This document shows, piece by piece, positions 7,128 to 14,747 of a stretch of 64,000 bases of DNA. The notes under the pieces are model-generated. The model saw only the letters and a program-made list of their open reading frames with translations. It made no database searches and was not told the origin of the DNA. Source of the DNA: an uncultured Clostridia bacterium (GTDB taxonomy: Bacteria; Bacillota; Clostridia; Oscillospirales; Oscillospiraceae). The translations under genes were made by a program, and so were the position numbers. Each line of letters begins with the position of its first letter. Position 1 is the stretch's first letter. Location of the stretch: NCBI GenBank assembly GCA_947170435.1, contig CAMVTO010000008.1, forward strand, positions 1-64,000. The letters run 5' to 3'.

Positions 7128-8497
7128 AGCGGCTTGATCTCAAAACGCGGCTCTCGCTGTGGTTTACGCTGATCCTGGCATTGATCTGCGCGCTGATGCT
7201 TGCCCTCGCCTTTGCGGTTTTCACGACCTATGACCAGCAGCGTATCCGCGATGAACTCATCGAAGCGGTGGAGGACGAGGCGGAGCGCATTGAGGACGGG
7301 CGCGATTATGCCGACGCTCTCGCCGCGGGCAGGGTGCGCGACGCGGATTTCCTGCGCGGCGACGTGCGCCTGATGATCTACGACGAGAACGGGACGCAGC
7401 TTGCGGGACTGTTCCCGCAAAACGAATTGGACACGCTGCCCTACGCGGATACAGAGCGCGTCGGGACCGTCACGACGGACGGCCGCGCGTATTATTACTA
7501 CGACGAGTGGGTCAAGGTGCGCCGGGGAAATGATTATTGGGTGCGCGGCGTCACGGCGGCGGAACGGTCGCTTTGGAGCGCGCTGGACGGCCACCTCGCG
7601 CCGCTGCTGCTGCTCCCGCTGCTGCTTGCGCTGGCGTTTCTCGGCGGCTATTGGCTGACGGGGCGCTTCCTGCGTCCGATCCGCGACATCGGCCGCACGG
7701 CGGAGGCGATCCGCGAAAGCGGCGATCTGTCCCGGCGTATTCCCTACCACGACACGGGTGACGAGCTATCCGCGCTCACGGGGCACATCAACGGTATGCT
7801 CGAACGAGTGGAGCAGAACTTCAACGCCGAGCGGCAGTTTGCCTCCAACGCCTCCCACGAGCTGCGCACGCCGGTATCCGTCATCCTCGCCCAATGCGAG
7901 TACGGCATCGAGAACGCCCAGACGGCGGACGAGCTGCGCGAGGTTGTCGCCGCCATACAAAAACAGGGCGGGCGCATGTCCCGCCTGATCGAAACGCTGT
8001 TGCTGTTCACCCGCATGGAACAGAGCACCGAGCGCTACCGGCGGGAGCCGACAGACATCAGCGCGCTGGTGCGCTCCGCCTGCGCAGACCACGCGCTGAT
8101 CGCGGAGAAAAACATTACGCTGCGCTGCGAGACGCCCGACGGCGTGACGGGGCGCGTCAACGCCGAGCTGTACCGCTTGCTGCTGGACAATCTGGTGAGT
8201 AACGCGATGCGGTACGGTCGGGAAAATGGCCATGTAGACGTGTCGCTGGCGCGGCGCGGGGAAAATATCGAGCTGACTGTCCGGGATGACGGCGCGGGCA
8301 TCGCCGCGGAGGATCTGCCCCACATCTGGGAGATGTTCTACCGCGCCGACAAGTCCCGCAGCACCCGCGGCCTCGGCCTCGGACTGCCGCTGGTTCGGCA
8401 GATCGCGGCGTATCACGGCGGCACAGTGAGCGTGGAAAGCGAGCCCGGCAAAGGGAGCGAGTTTCGCGTGACGATGCCAGTTGGCGGAGCGGAATAA
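7124..8497 (+). CDS. sensor histidine kinase
   Basis: 457 residues: a transmembrane helix near 13-35, an extracytoplasmic sensor segment about 36-160, a second helix about 163-185, a HAMP domain, a HisKA dimerisation box with the phospho-accepting H245 in A-S-H-E-L-R-T-P, and an HATPase domain with N-A-M-R-Y-G, D-D-G-A-G-I and G-L-G-L-G-L-P-L. It phosphorylates the response regulator encoded just upstream. The signal is not evident from sequence. A terminator follows at 8505. Confidence 0.95.
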   Translation: MKRLDLKTRLSLWFTLILALICALMLALAFAVFTTYDQQRIRDELIEAVEDEAERIEDGRDYADALAAGRVRDADFLRGDVRLMIYDENGTQLAGLFPQNELDTLPYADTERVGTVTTDGRAYYYYDEWVKVRRGNDYWVRGVTAAERSLWSALDGHLAPLLLLPLLLALAFLGGYWLTGRFLRPIRDIGRTAEAIRESGDLSRRIPYHDTGDELSALTGHINGMLERVEQNFNAERQFASNASHELRTPVSVILAQCEYGIENAQTADELREVVAAIQKQGGRMSRLIETLLLFTRMEQSTERYRREPTDISALVRSACADHALIAEKNITLRCETPDGVTGRVNAELYRLLLDNLVSNAMRYGRENGHVDVSLARRGENIELTVRDDGAGIAAEDLPHIWEMFYRADKSRSTRGLGLGLPLVRQIAAYHGGTVSVESEPGKGSEFRVTMPVGGAE

Positions 8498-8504
8498 AGT
8501 TCAT

Positions 8505-8541
8505 AAAATCCCGCCTTCAGGTTTCTGAAAGGCGGGATTTT
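8505..8541 (+). terminator. intrinsic terminator of the envelope operon
   Basis: AAAATCCCGCCTTCAG and its complement flank a GTTT loop. It lies 8 bases after the kinase stop and ends in a short T run. Confidence 0.85.
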
Positions 8542-8581
8542 CGCAAATGCCCAAAAGTTTACATTCCGTTCATTTTTTCTG

Positions 8582-8590
8582 TGCTATATT
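8582..8590 (+). promoter_or_regulatory. extended -10 promoter element
   Basis: TGCTATATT fits an extended -10 (TGn plus TATATT), placed 40 bases before the GTG start at 8631. TTTACA at 8558 is 21 bases upstream, too far for a normal -35. Confidence 0.5.
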
Positions 8591-8630
8591 CTATAGGTTG
8601 AAGATCATTCCCATCCCCCGGAGGTATCAC

Positions 8631-9302
8631 GTGGCTCATAGTTCTCATTTTACGCAGCATCTGCTCAGGGCCGTCGGGCTTTGCCTATGGGCTTGCCTTC
8701 TGGTCTTTGCCCTGCTGCATCGAAACGATATTTCTGTCGAGGCCATTCTCAATTATTCGCCTAGGAGTCCGGTGCTGACCGCCGCTTTCATCATGGGGCT
8801 GTTTGCGCTCAAAAGCGTCACCGTCTTTTTTTACTCCGGCCTCCTCTACATGGCGGACGGCCTGCTGTTCCCACTCCCCATAGCGATTCTGCTGAACATA
8901 CTCGGAACCGTCGTTATGGTGCTGATCCCATACTGCACCGCGCACAGCTTCGGCTCCGAATACGCCGAGTCGCTTCTCAAAAAGCACCCGAAGCTCAAAG
9001 CGGTGGAAGCCCTGCGGCGCGGAAACGATCTTGCGTTCGCCGTTCTGCTGCGGAGCGTCAACATCGTCAACTTCGACATTGGGAGCATGTATATGGGCGC
9101 CGTCGGGCTTCGCTTGCCGCTTGTGCTGCTCGGCAGCGCGCTCGGCAAGGCGGCGGATATCGTGCTGTACCCCATCATCGGGGAAAACCTCGGCAATCCG
9201 CGCTCGTCAGCGTTCTGGGTAGCGCTCAGTCTGGATCTTTTGCTGTCCGTCATTACCGTATGGATCGCTGTACAAATGAAAAAGAGGAATACGATCTCAT
9301 GA
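8631..9302 (+). CDS. VTT/DedA-like membrane protein
   Basis: A 223-residue polytopic protein of the TVP38/TMEM64 (VTT, DedA-like) type, with about five to six hydrophobic segments, the conserved central loop with G-x-x-Y...L-L-K-K-H, and the later R-S-V-N-I-V-N-F-D segment typical of the family. Relatives act as lipid scramblases or flippases. GTG at 8631 is chosen because CCGGAGGT at 8619-8626 precedes it; upstream in-frame codons have no ribosome binding site. It clusters with an acyltransferase and a PAP2 protein, suggesting membrane lipid turnover. Confidence 0.72.
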   Translation: MAHSSHFTQHLLRAVGLCLWACLLVFALLHRNDISVEAILNYSPRSPVLTAAFIMGLFALKSVTVFFYSGLLYMADGLLFPLPIAILLNILGTVVMVLIPYCTAHSFGSEYAESLLKKHPKLKAVEALRRGNDLAFAVLLRSVNIVNFDIGSMYMGAVGLRLPLVLLGSALGKAADIVLYPIIGENLGNPRSSAFWVALSLDLLLSVITVWIAVQMKKRNTIS

Positions 9303-9332
9303 ACAAGAACTACCGCGCGCAGGCAGGAAGCC

Positions 9333-10103
9333 ATGCGTAAAAAACTATCCCGCCTGCTTTATCGCTTCATCCGCTTCTGGGTGTGGCTGTTTTATCCAAA
9401 GATGCGCGTTGTGGGCGCGGAAAACCTGCCGGACGAACCCTGCATCGTCGTCGGGAATCATGCCAAAACCAACGGGCCGATCTCGGCGGAGCTGTACTTT
9501 CCGGTGGAGCGATATACCTGGTGCAACGGGGAGATGATGCACCTGCGGGAAGTCCCCGACTATACTTATCAGGATTTCTGGTCGCACAAGCCGAAGTCGA
9601 TCCGCTGGCTGTACCGCGTCACGTCGTACCTCATCGCGCCGCTGTCCGTCTGCATCTTCAACAACGCCAACTGCATCGGCGTCTATCACGACCTGCGCAT
9701 CATGGGCACGTTCAAGGAAACCGTTGAGAAACTGCAAAGCGGCGCCAGCGTCGTAATCTTTCCGGAGCATGACGTGCCGCGCAACCATATCATTTGTGAT
9801 TTTCAGGACCGGTTCATCGACGTGGCGCGGATATACCACAAGGAAACCGGCAAAGAGATCAGCTTCGTTCCTCTGTACATCGCCCCGCGCCTCCATTCGC
9901 TCCATTTGGGGAAGCCGGTGCGCTTTGACGCCTCCGCGCCGCTCAAGCAGGAGCGTGTGCGCATCTGCGAGGCCATGATGGACGGCGTCACGGAGCTTGC
10001 CCGCGCCCTACCGGAACATATCGTCGTTCCATACCCAAACATTCCGAAAAAGCAATACCCCACAAACAAGGAGTCCCCCGTCCATGAAGAAGCCCATTGT
10101 TGA
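9333..10103 (+). CDS. PlsC-like lysophospholipid acyltransferase family protein
   Basis: 256 residues resembling the glycerolipid acyltransferase fold. G-N-H-A-K-T-N-G around residue 45 replaces the canonical N-H-x4-D box, and V-I-F-P-E-H-D near 145 corresponds to the F-P-E-G block with Gly changed. These departures make the acyl acceptor uncertain. An N-terminal hydrophobic stretch suggests membrane association. It lies 30 bases after the VTT gene and overlaps the next gene by 20 bases, so the three are likely one transcript. Confidence 0.7.
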   Translation: MRKKLSRLLYRFIRFWVWLFYPKMRVVGAENLPDEPCIVVGNHAKTNGPISAELYFPVERYTWCNGEMMHLREVPDYTYQDFWSHKPKSIRWLYRVTSYLIAPLSVCIFNNANCIGVYHDLRIMGTFKETVEKLQSGASVVIFPEHDVPRNHIICDFQDRFIDVARIYHKETGKEISFVPLYIAPRLHSLHLGKPVRFDASAPLKQERVRICEAMMDGVTELARALPEHIVVPYPNIPKKQYPTNKESPVHEEAHC

Positions 10104-10791
10104 TTACCGCGAATTTCGCCTCTCCCGGCTCGGCGAGCCGCGCTTTTCCCACATCAAGCTGCTCGGCGGCTGGCTGGTCTATTTTACGCTCTATTTCCTC
10201 ACCGAGAATCTCATTCCCGTCGAGCGCTGCCATGTGATCCACTGCGCACTGGACGATCTGATCCCGTTCAATGAGTATTTTGCGATCTTCTACTGCTTCT
10301 GGTATGTGCTGCTGGTCGGCTCGCTGCTCTACTTCTTTCTCTACGACATTCCCAACTTCAAGCGTCTGCAAACTTTTATCATGATCACGCAGGCCGCCGC
10401 CATGCTGATCTATATCGTCTATCCCAGCGTGCAGCTCCTGCGTCCTGAAACGATGCCGCGCGATAACTTCCTCTGCCGCGTCATGGCGTTCATCTACGCC
10501 TTCGATACGCCCACCGGCGTCTGCCCGTCTCTACACGTCGCGTATTCCATGGGGATCGTGGCGGTGTGGTGCAGAGATAAAAAGGCTCCGACTGGCTGGA
10601 AAGCATTCGTGATGCTCTCCGCCGTGATGATCTCCCTGTCTGTCGCCTTTGTCAAGCAGCATTCCGTGGTTGATATTTTCGCGGCAATTCCCGTCGGCCT
10701 GCTGGCGGATCATCTGGTGTTCGCCGTTCCAAGCCGCCAGCACCTTTGGCCAAGAAAACGTAAAAATGATTCGGTATCCGTTCACGGGTAA
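10084..10791 (+). CDS. PAP2-like (inositolphosphotransferase-type) membrane protein
   Basis: A 235-residue protein with about six hydrophobic segments and two PAP2-superfamily motifs: C-P-S-L-H-V-A-Y-S (position of P-S-G-H) and V-K-Q-H-S-V-V-D-I (position of S-R-x5-H-x3-D). The N-terminal K-x6-R-P box is not evident, as in the Aur1/PAP2_3 branch. The ATG at 10084 has AAGGAG upstream and overlaps the acyltransferase gene. The likely role is lipid head-group hydrolysis or transfer. The sequence right after its stop belongs to the fragment patch. Confidence 0.75.
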   Translation: MKKPIVDYREFRLSRLGEPRFSHIKLLGGWLVYFTLYFLTENLIPVERCHVIHCALDDLIPFNEYFAIFYCFWYVLLVGSLLYFFLYDIPNFKRLQTFIMITQAAAMLIYIVYPSVQLLRPETMPRDNFLCRVMAFIYAFDTPTGVCPSLHVAYSMGIVAVWCRDKKAPTGWKAFVMLSAVMISLSVAFVKQHSVVDIFAAIPVGLLADHLVFAVPSRQHLWPRKRKNDSVSVHG

Positions 10792-10797
10792 CCAGAT

Positions 10798-10962
10798 CAA
10801 GGCTTTGTCCCGCTGGGTGTCTGCAACGCGGGCGCGGCGCTGTGCCGCAGCATCAACCGCACCGAGATGACGCTGAAAATCTCGATCATTGCAAACGTCA
10901 TCAACGTGGTGGGCAACGCCGTCGGCATTTTCGCGCTCCACGCCGGCGTGGCGGGCATCGCG
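10798..10962 (+). pseudogene. MATE-family efflux transporter, internal fragment
   Basis: In the frame through the ATG at 10867, about 55 codons resemble the middle of a MATE transporter: A-G-A-A-L-C-R-S-I-N-R-T-E-M then N-V-I-N-V-V-G-N-A and G-V-A-G-I-A. There is no start before it and the MATE character stops near 10962, where an aldo/keto reductase segment follows in the same frame. This is a deletion remnant. Confidence 0.6.
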
Positions 10963-11112
10963 TGGGCGTGGGGCAACGACGGCACCTTCGGCGGCAACAT
11001 GACCGCCGAGACGCTGCGCCCGATCTTTGACACGGCCATGGAAAATGGCCTCAACCTCTGGGACACCGCCTACGCCTACGGCATGGGCACCTCGGAAAAG
11101 GAAATGAAGTAA
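10963..11112 (+). pseudogene. aldo/keto reductase, N-terminal fragment
   Basis: Joined in frame to the MATE remnant, about 49 codons match the start of an aldo/keto reductase: W-A-W-G-N-D-G-T-F-G-G, then L-R-P-I-F-D-T-A-M-E-N-G-L-N-L-W-D-T-A-Y-A-Y-G containing the catalytic-region D-T-A-x-x-Y-G. It ends at a stop before the NADP-binding part. The fused frame could still be translated, but no function is expected. Confidence 0.65.
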
Positions 11113-11125
11113 GAAGGATAACCGT

Positions 11126-12298
11126 ATGAAAAAGATCGTTTCGATTGTACTGGCATTGACCATGGTTTTCACGCTCACTATCCCCGCGCTGGCGTCGAAC
11201 TACACAGACGTTGCCGACGGCGCGTGGTACGCCGAAGCGGTGGAGGCGCTGCGGGCGAAGGAAATCATGAACGGCGTGGGGAAGGGCAAGTTCGGCCCCG
11301 ACGAGACCTTCACCCGCGCACAGCTCGCCACCGTGCTCTATCGCATGGCGGGCAGCCCCGCCGTCACGGGCGAGGACAGCTTCACCGACACCGAGAGCGG
11401 CACATGGTACGCCGACGCGGTGCTGTGGGCGTACCAGAACAAGGTGGTCAACGGCATGGACAACGGCCGGTTCGGCACGAACGATGCCGCCACGCAGGAG
11501 CAGTTGACCGTGATGCTCTGGCGCGACGCCGGTTCGTACAAGCTTGATCGCGAAAAGTACGCCTCGACCGAGGGTGTGGAAAATCAGGCGAGCGACTGGG
11601 CGTTCGACGCCGTGGTGTGGGCGAAGGCAGAGGCGCTGATTGCCGATCTGGACGCCTACGCGCCGACCAAGGCGGCAAGCCGCGCACAGGTGGCGGATAT
11701 GGTCTATCGCTACATGAAGCTCAAGGAGCAGTTCGCAAACATCGACGCCGTCAGCGGCGCGACGCAGAAAGCGGACGAGCAGACTGCGCCCGCTGAAACG
11801 ACCGGCAGCAAGGTGCTGGTGGCGTATTTCTCCGCCACCAACCACACCGCGGGCATCGCCAAGCACATCGCGGACGCCGCGGGCGCGACGCTCTATGAGA
11901 TCAAGCCGGAGATTCCCTACACCGCCGCCGACCTCAACTATAATGACAGCTCGAGTCGCGCCACCCGCGAGCAGAACGACGATACGGCCCGTCCCGCCAT
12001 CAGCGGCGCCGTGGAAAACATGGCGGACTATGACGTGGTGTTCCTCGGCTACCCCATCTGGTGGGGACAGGCGCCGAAGATCCTGTATACCTTCGTGGAG
12101 AGCTACAGCTTTGACGGCAAGACGGTCATTCCGTTCTGCACCTCCGGCAGCAGCGGCATCGGCTCCAGCGCGACCAATCTGCAAAAGAGCGCGTCCGAAG
12201 CGAGCTGGCTCGCGGGTAATCGCTTCAGCGGCGGCGCGTCGCGGGAGAGCGTCGTGAGCTGGATCAACGGTCTGGGACTGGAAATCGAGGCAAAGTAA
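11126..12298 (+). CDS. secreted SLH-domain/flavodoxin fusion protein
   Basis: 390 residues: a Sec signal peptide (1-24, ending A-L-A-S), three S-layer homology repeats (about 25-70, 85-130, 140-190; Y-T-D-V-A-D-G-A-W-Y, F-T-R-A-Q-L-A-T-V-L-Y-R), a short linker, and a flavodoxin domain from about 228 (V-L-V-A-Y-F-S-A-T-N-H-T-A-G; Y-P-I-W-W-G; F-C-T-S-G-S-S-G). The SLH repeats should tether it to wall polymer, putting an FMN-type electron carrier outside the cell. The phosphate-loop region reads S-A-T-N-H-T, weaker than the T-x-T-G-x-T consensus. One base separates it from the next flavodoxin gene. Confidence 0.85.
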   Translation: MKKIVSIVLALTMVFTLTIPALASNYTDVADGAWYAEAVEALRAKEIMNGVGKGKFGPDETFTRAQLATVLYRMAGSPAVTGEDSFTDTESGTWYADAVLWAYQNKVVNGMDNGRFGTNDAATQEQLTVMLWRDAGSYKLDREKYASTEGVENQASDWAFDAVVWAKAEALIADLDAYAPTKAASRAQVADMVYRYMKLKEQFANIDAVSGATQKADEQTAPAETTGSKVLVAYFSATNHTAGIAKHIADAAGATLYEIKPEIPYTAADLNYNDSSSRATREQNDDTARPAISGAVENMADYDVVFLGYPIWWGQAPKILYTFVESYSFDGKTVIPFCTSGSSGIGSSATNLQKSASEASWLAGNRFSGGASRESVVSWINGLGLEIEAK

Positions 12299-12299
12299 G

Positions 12300-12968
12300 A
12301 TGAAAAAAATTATTTCTTTGATACTGGCAAGCCTTCTCACGCTGGCGCTGACCGCCTGCGGCGCAAAGGAAACGCCGACGCAGGACGCTCCCGTACCTGC
12401 TCCGACGGAGGCAGCAGCGGAAACTCCCGCCCCGGCGGAGACGCCCGCCGCGCCTGTTGAGAATACCGCCGCGGAACCGCAGCAAACGGCGGAGGGCGGT
12501 GTGCTCGTCGCGTATTTCTCCGCCACCGGCACGACCAAGGGCGTGGCGGAGCGTCTGGCGAGCGCCGTGGGCGGCGACCTCTATGAGATCGTCCCCGCGG
12601 AGCCGTACTCCGACGCCGACCTCAACTGGAACGACCGGGAGAGCCGCAGCACAAAGGAACAGAATGACAAAAGCGCCCGCCCCGGCATCGCAAGCGAAAC
12701 CCTCGACCTGAGCGGCTATGCCACCATCTACGTCGGCTTCCCCATCTGGTGGGGCGAGGAGCCGCGCATTCTGGACACCTTTGTGGAGAGCTACGATTTC
12801 TCCGGCAAGACCATGATCCCGTTCTGTACCTCCGGCGGCAGCGGCATCGGCAACAGCGGCAGGAACATGGAACAGCTCACGAGCGGCGCGACCTGGCTGG
12901 ACGGCAAACGCTTTGGCGGCAGCGTCAGCGAGGATGAGCTGCGCGCGTGGGCTGACGGACTGAAATGA
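12300..12968 (+). CDS. flavodoxin lipoprotein
   Basis: 222 residues with a lipoprotein signal (lipobox L-T-A-C, Cys20), an Ala/Pro/Glu-rich linker (about 25-65) and a complete flavodoxin domain (about 68-222) with S-A-T-G-T-T-K-G as the FMN phosphate loop, F-P-I-W-W-G and F-C-T-S-G-G-S-G. It should sit on the outer face of the membrane. Strong similarity to the flavodoxin half of the preceding SLH protein suggests duplication. It overlaps the membrane protein gene downstream by 4 bases, so the three are probably co-translated. Confidence 0.85.
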   Translation: MKKIISLILASLLTLALTACGAKETPTQDAPVPAPTEAAAETPAPAETPAAPVENTAAEPQQTAEGGVLVAYFSATGTTKGVAERLASAVGGDLYEIVPAEPYSDADLNWNDRESRSTKEQNDKSARPGIASETLDLSGYATIYVGFPIWWGEEPRILDTFVESYDFSGKTMIPFCTSGGSGIGNSGRNMEQLTSGATWLDGKRFGGSVSEDELRAWADGLK

Positions 12969-13990
12969 AGCGCATCGTTGACGCGGCGCTGACCGCGCTG
13001 CTGCTTTGCCTGATGGCGTATCAGGTGACGGGGGAGGCGCTGCACGAGTGGCTGGGCGTCGCCATGACGCTGCTGGTGATCGTGCACCAGTCCCTCAACC
13101 GCAGGTGGTATACCGCGCTGTTCAAGGGAAAGTACCCCGCCTACCGCGTCGCGGCGACGGCGCTCAATAGTTTGCTGCTCGCCGCATTTGCCTTGACCGC
13201 GTTCTGCGGCATGAGCATGAGCGGTCACGCGGTGCCGTTTCTCTACGGCATGACGAAGGTGTCCTTCGCGCGGCAGATGCACCTGTCCATGTCCCATTGG
13301 GCGTTTGTGCTCATGGGGCTGCACTTGGGCTTCCACATTCCCGCTATGGCGGCGAAGCTGGGTAAAAATGCGAAACGGGCGCTGACGGCGGCGTTCGCGC
13401 TCGCGGCGGGAGTGGGACTGTGCCTGTTCCTCCGCAGCGGGATGCCCGACTATATGCTCTTTCGCGTGCCGTTCGCGTTTCTGGACTACGACAAAGCGGC
13501 GGCGCTGGTGTTTCTCGAAAACCTGCTGATGCTGCTGTTTTGGGCGTTCGCGGGGGCGCAGCTCTCACTGCTGCTGCGCAAGCGCACGCTGCTGCCTGTT
13601 ACGCTACTGTTGGCGTCCGTGCTGCTGGGGCTGGTGCTGAACATGACCGTCCCCGCGGACAGCGGAAACGACGCCCCGTCGTGGACGCCGCAGCCGGAGC
13701 AAATGGCAAATAACCCCGCTTCCGCAGCGACCGTAAGCGAACCGCGTCAGACGGCAGAGCCATCTGACGACGGCTTCATCAAACTTGAGAGTGGCACATT
13801 CTTAATGGGCAGCCCTGAAACCGAAAACTGGCACATCGACGACGAAACACAGCACGAAGTTACGGTGTCCGCGTTCTATATTGCTCCCTACGAAACCACG
13901 CAGGCGGAATACGCAAGTGTCATGGGCGAGAACCCCGGCACAGGACACGACATTGGCGAAGCTGAAAAACACGCTGCATCCGGTTTTTGA
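12965..13990 (+). CDS. DUF4405-like membrane protein with truncated SUMF1-type tail
   Basis: 341 residues. Residues 1-225 have about six hydrophobic segments with paired histidines (H-E-W-L-G; V-H-Q-S-L; H-L-G-F-H), the pattern of DUF4405/cytochrome-b-like proteins that may hold haem. After a linker, residues 268-325 match the start of a formylglycine-generating-enzyme-like (SUMF1) domain (G-T-F-L-M-G-S-P-E; Y-E-T-T-Q-A-E-Y). The domain ends after G-E-N-P-G and is replaced by an unrelated 16-residue tail, so the C-terminus is a truncation. The membrane half could pass electrons to the two exported flavodoxins; that is inference. Confidence 0.65.
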   Translation: MKRIVDAALTALLLCLMAYQVTGEALHEWLGVAMTLLVIVHQSLNRRWYTALFKGKYPAYRVAATALNSLLLAAFALTAFCGMSMSGHAVPFLYGMTKVSFARQMHLSMSHWAFVLMGLHLGFHIPAMAAKLGKNAKRALTAAFALAAGVGLCLFLRSGMPDYMLFRVPFAFLDYDKAAALVFLENLLMLLFWAFAGAQLSLLLRKRTLLPVTLLLASVLLGLVLNMTVPADSGNDAPSWTPQPEQMANNPASAATVSEPRQTAEPSDDGFIKLESGTFLMGSPETENWHIDDETQHEVTVSAFYIAPYETTQAEYASVMGENPGTGHDIGEAEKHAASGF

Positions 13991-14024
13991 GCAGTTCGGC
14001 GTCAAGAAGGCGATTTTGTTCGGC
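13953..14024 (+). pseudogene. nucleotidyltransferase (MNT-type) N-terminal fragment
   Basis: About 24 codons, in a frame different from the SUMF1 tail, read L-A-K-L-K-N-T-L-H-P-V-F-E-Q-F-G then V-K-K-A-I-L-F-G. This is the characteristic opening of small minimal nucleotidyltransferases, just before their G-S-x-A-x-G motif. The motif itself is missing: the sequence switches to a GIY-YIG remnant. Confidence 0.5.
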
Positions 14025-14040
14025 CCTATGCCAGGGGACT

Positions 14041-14226
14041 TGCCACGCGGCGCACAACGCGGGTACGGGCGCGAAGTATACCAAGCCCCGCCGCCCGGTG
14101 GAGCTGGCGTACTGCGAGAGCTTTGCGACGAAGCAGGAGGCAATGCGCCGCGAGGCAGAAATCAAGCGCCTCACACGGCGGGAAAAACTGTCGCTGATTG
14201 AGGCGCGGAAAGGGTACGTGGTATGA
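14041..14226 (+). pseudogene. GIY-YIG nuclease family, C-terminal fragment
   Basis: About 61 codons match the second half of a small YhbQ/UvrC-like GIY-YIG protein: H-N-A-G-T-G-A-K-Y-T, R-R-P-V-E-L-A-Y, then A-M-R-R-E-A-E-I-K-R-L-T-R-R-E-K. The catalytic G-I-Y/Y-I-G part is gone. An ATG at 13987 gives an open frame, but its first 19 codons come from the antecedent fragment. It overlaps the next gene by 4 bases (ATGA). Confidence 0.6.
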
Positions 14227-14549
14227 AGAAATCCATCATCATACTCGCAGTTTTGCTGATTGGAGGAATGCTTGTGTTTGGCTATTTGAATCGTACACCG
14301 CAGTATCATGTCGACTACAGCGGGGACAAAGAGTGGTATGAGGGCGCAAAGGACTCATATCCGGCGGGCGCAGAGGTGACACTCTACTTCGACATGATTG
14401 CCACCGATACAAACTATACGTTCCTGCTGGATGACGAGCCGATCCAGGTCGACCATGAGAACGGAAAATTTGTGATTCGGTTTATCATGCCTGAGCACGA
14501 CGTAACATTGTCGTGCCGCACCCGGAACACCATGTTGTATGAGCCATAA
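14223..14549 (+). CDS. small membrane-anchored protein, unknown
   Basis: 108 residues: an N-terminal signal/anchor (5-22), then a hydrophilic beta-rich domain with two similar halves around P-A-G-A-E-V-T-L-Y-F and F-I-M-P-E-H-D-V-T-L, a pattern like bacterial surface repeat folds in which 'M-P-x-H-D-V' closes a strand. I do not recognise a named family. It follows the GIY-YIG remnant with a 4-base overlap, so its native promoter and start context may have been lost. Confidence 0.55.
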   Translation: MKKSIIILAVLLIGGMLVFGYLNRTPQYHVDYSGDKEWYEGAKDSYPAGAEVTLYFDMIATDTNYTFLLDDEPIQVDHENGKFVIRFIMPEHDVTLSCRTRNTMLYEP

Positions 14550-14598
14550 AAGACGTCGCATCCAACAAACCATCTTACCTTGCAGACAACCGGCACTC

Positions 14599-14626
14599 GC
14601 CGGTTCGAGTCCGACCACCAACGCCA
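14599..14626 (+). other. tRNA 3'-end remnant (T arm, acceptor strand, CCA)
   Basis: GCCGG-TTCGAGT-CCGAC forms a T arm (one mismatched pair), followed by CACCAAC, a discriminator G and CCA. No matching GTTGGTG 5' acceptor strand or D arm lies within 90 bases upstream, so a whole tRNA is absent. A terminator follows immediately, as after a real tRNA. Such 3' ends are typical of integration-site duplications. Confidence 0.5.
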
Positions 14627-14628
14627 TG

Positions 14629-14667
14629 AAAAGCCTCGGAACCATACGGATTCCGAGGCTTTTTGTT
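14629..14667 (+). terminator. intrinsic terminator after the tRNA remnant
   Basis: AAAAGCCTCGGAA and TTCCGAGGCTTTT flank a 9-base loop and end in TTTTTG. Confidence 0.85.
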
Positions 14668-14679
14668 TGTTTCCGAACT

Positions 14680-14722
14680 CTACGCCGCGTAGGTTGCCAT
14701 TCCCGGCTCGCTGCGGTATCGT
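14680..14722 (+). promoter_or_regulatory. promoter with adjacent palindrome for the XRE regulator
   Basis: TTGCCA (14694) and TATCGT (14717) are 17 bases apart. The perfect palindrome CTACGC-C-GCGTAG (14680-14692) ends one base before the -35 and is a candidate operator, possibly for autoregulation. Confidence 0.55.
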
Positions 14723-14747
14723 TGTGGCATAAGGAGGCGAGAAACCT

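Noticed and set aside
11051..12538. 495-codon minus-strand frame over the flavodoxin genes
   Set aside because: The + strand carries intact SLH and flavodoxin motifs; the minus frame has no recognisable domain.
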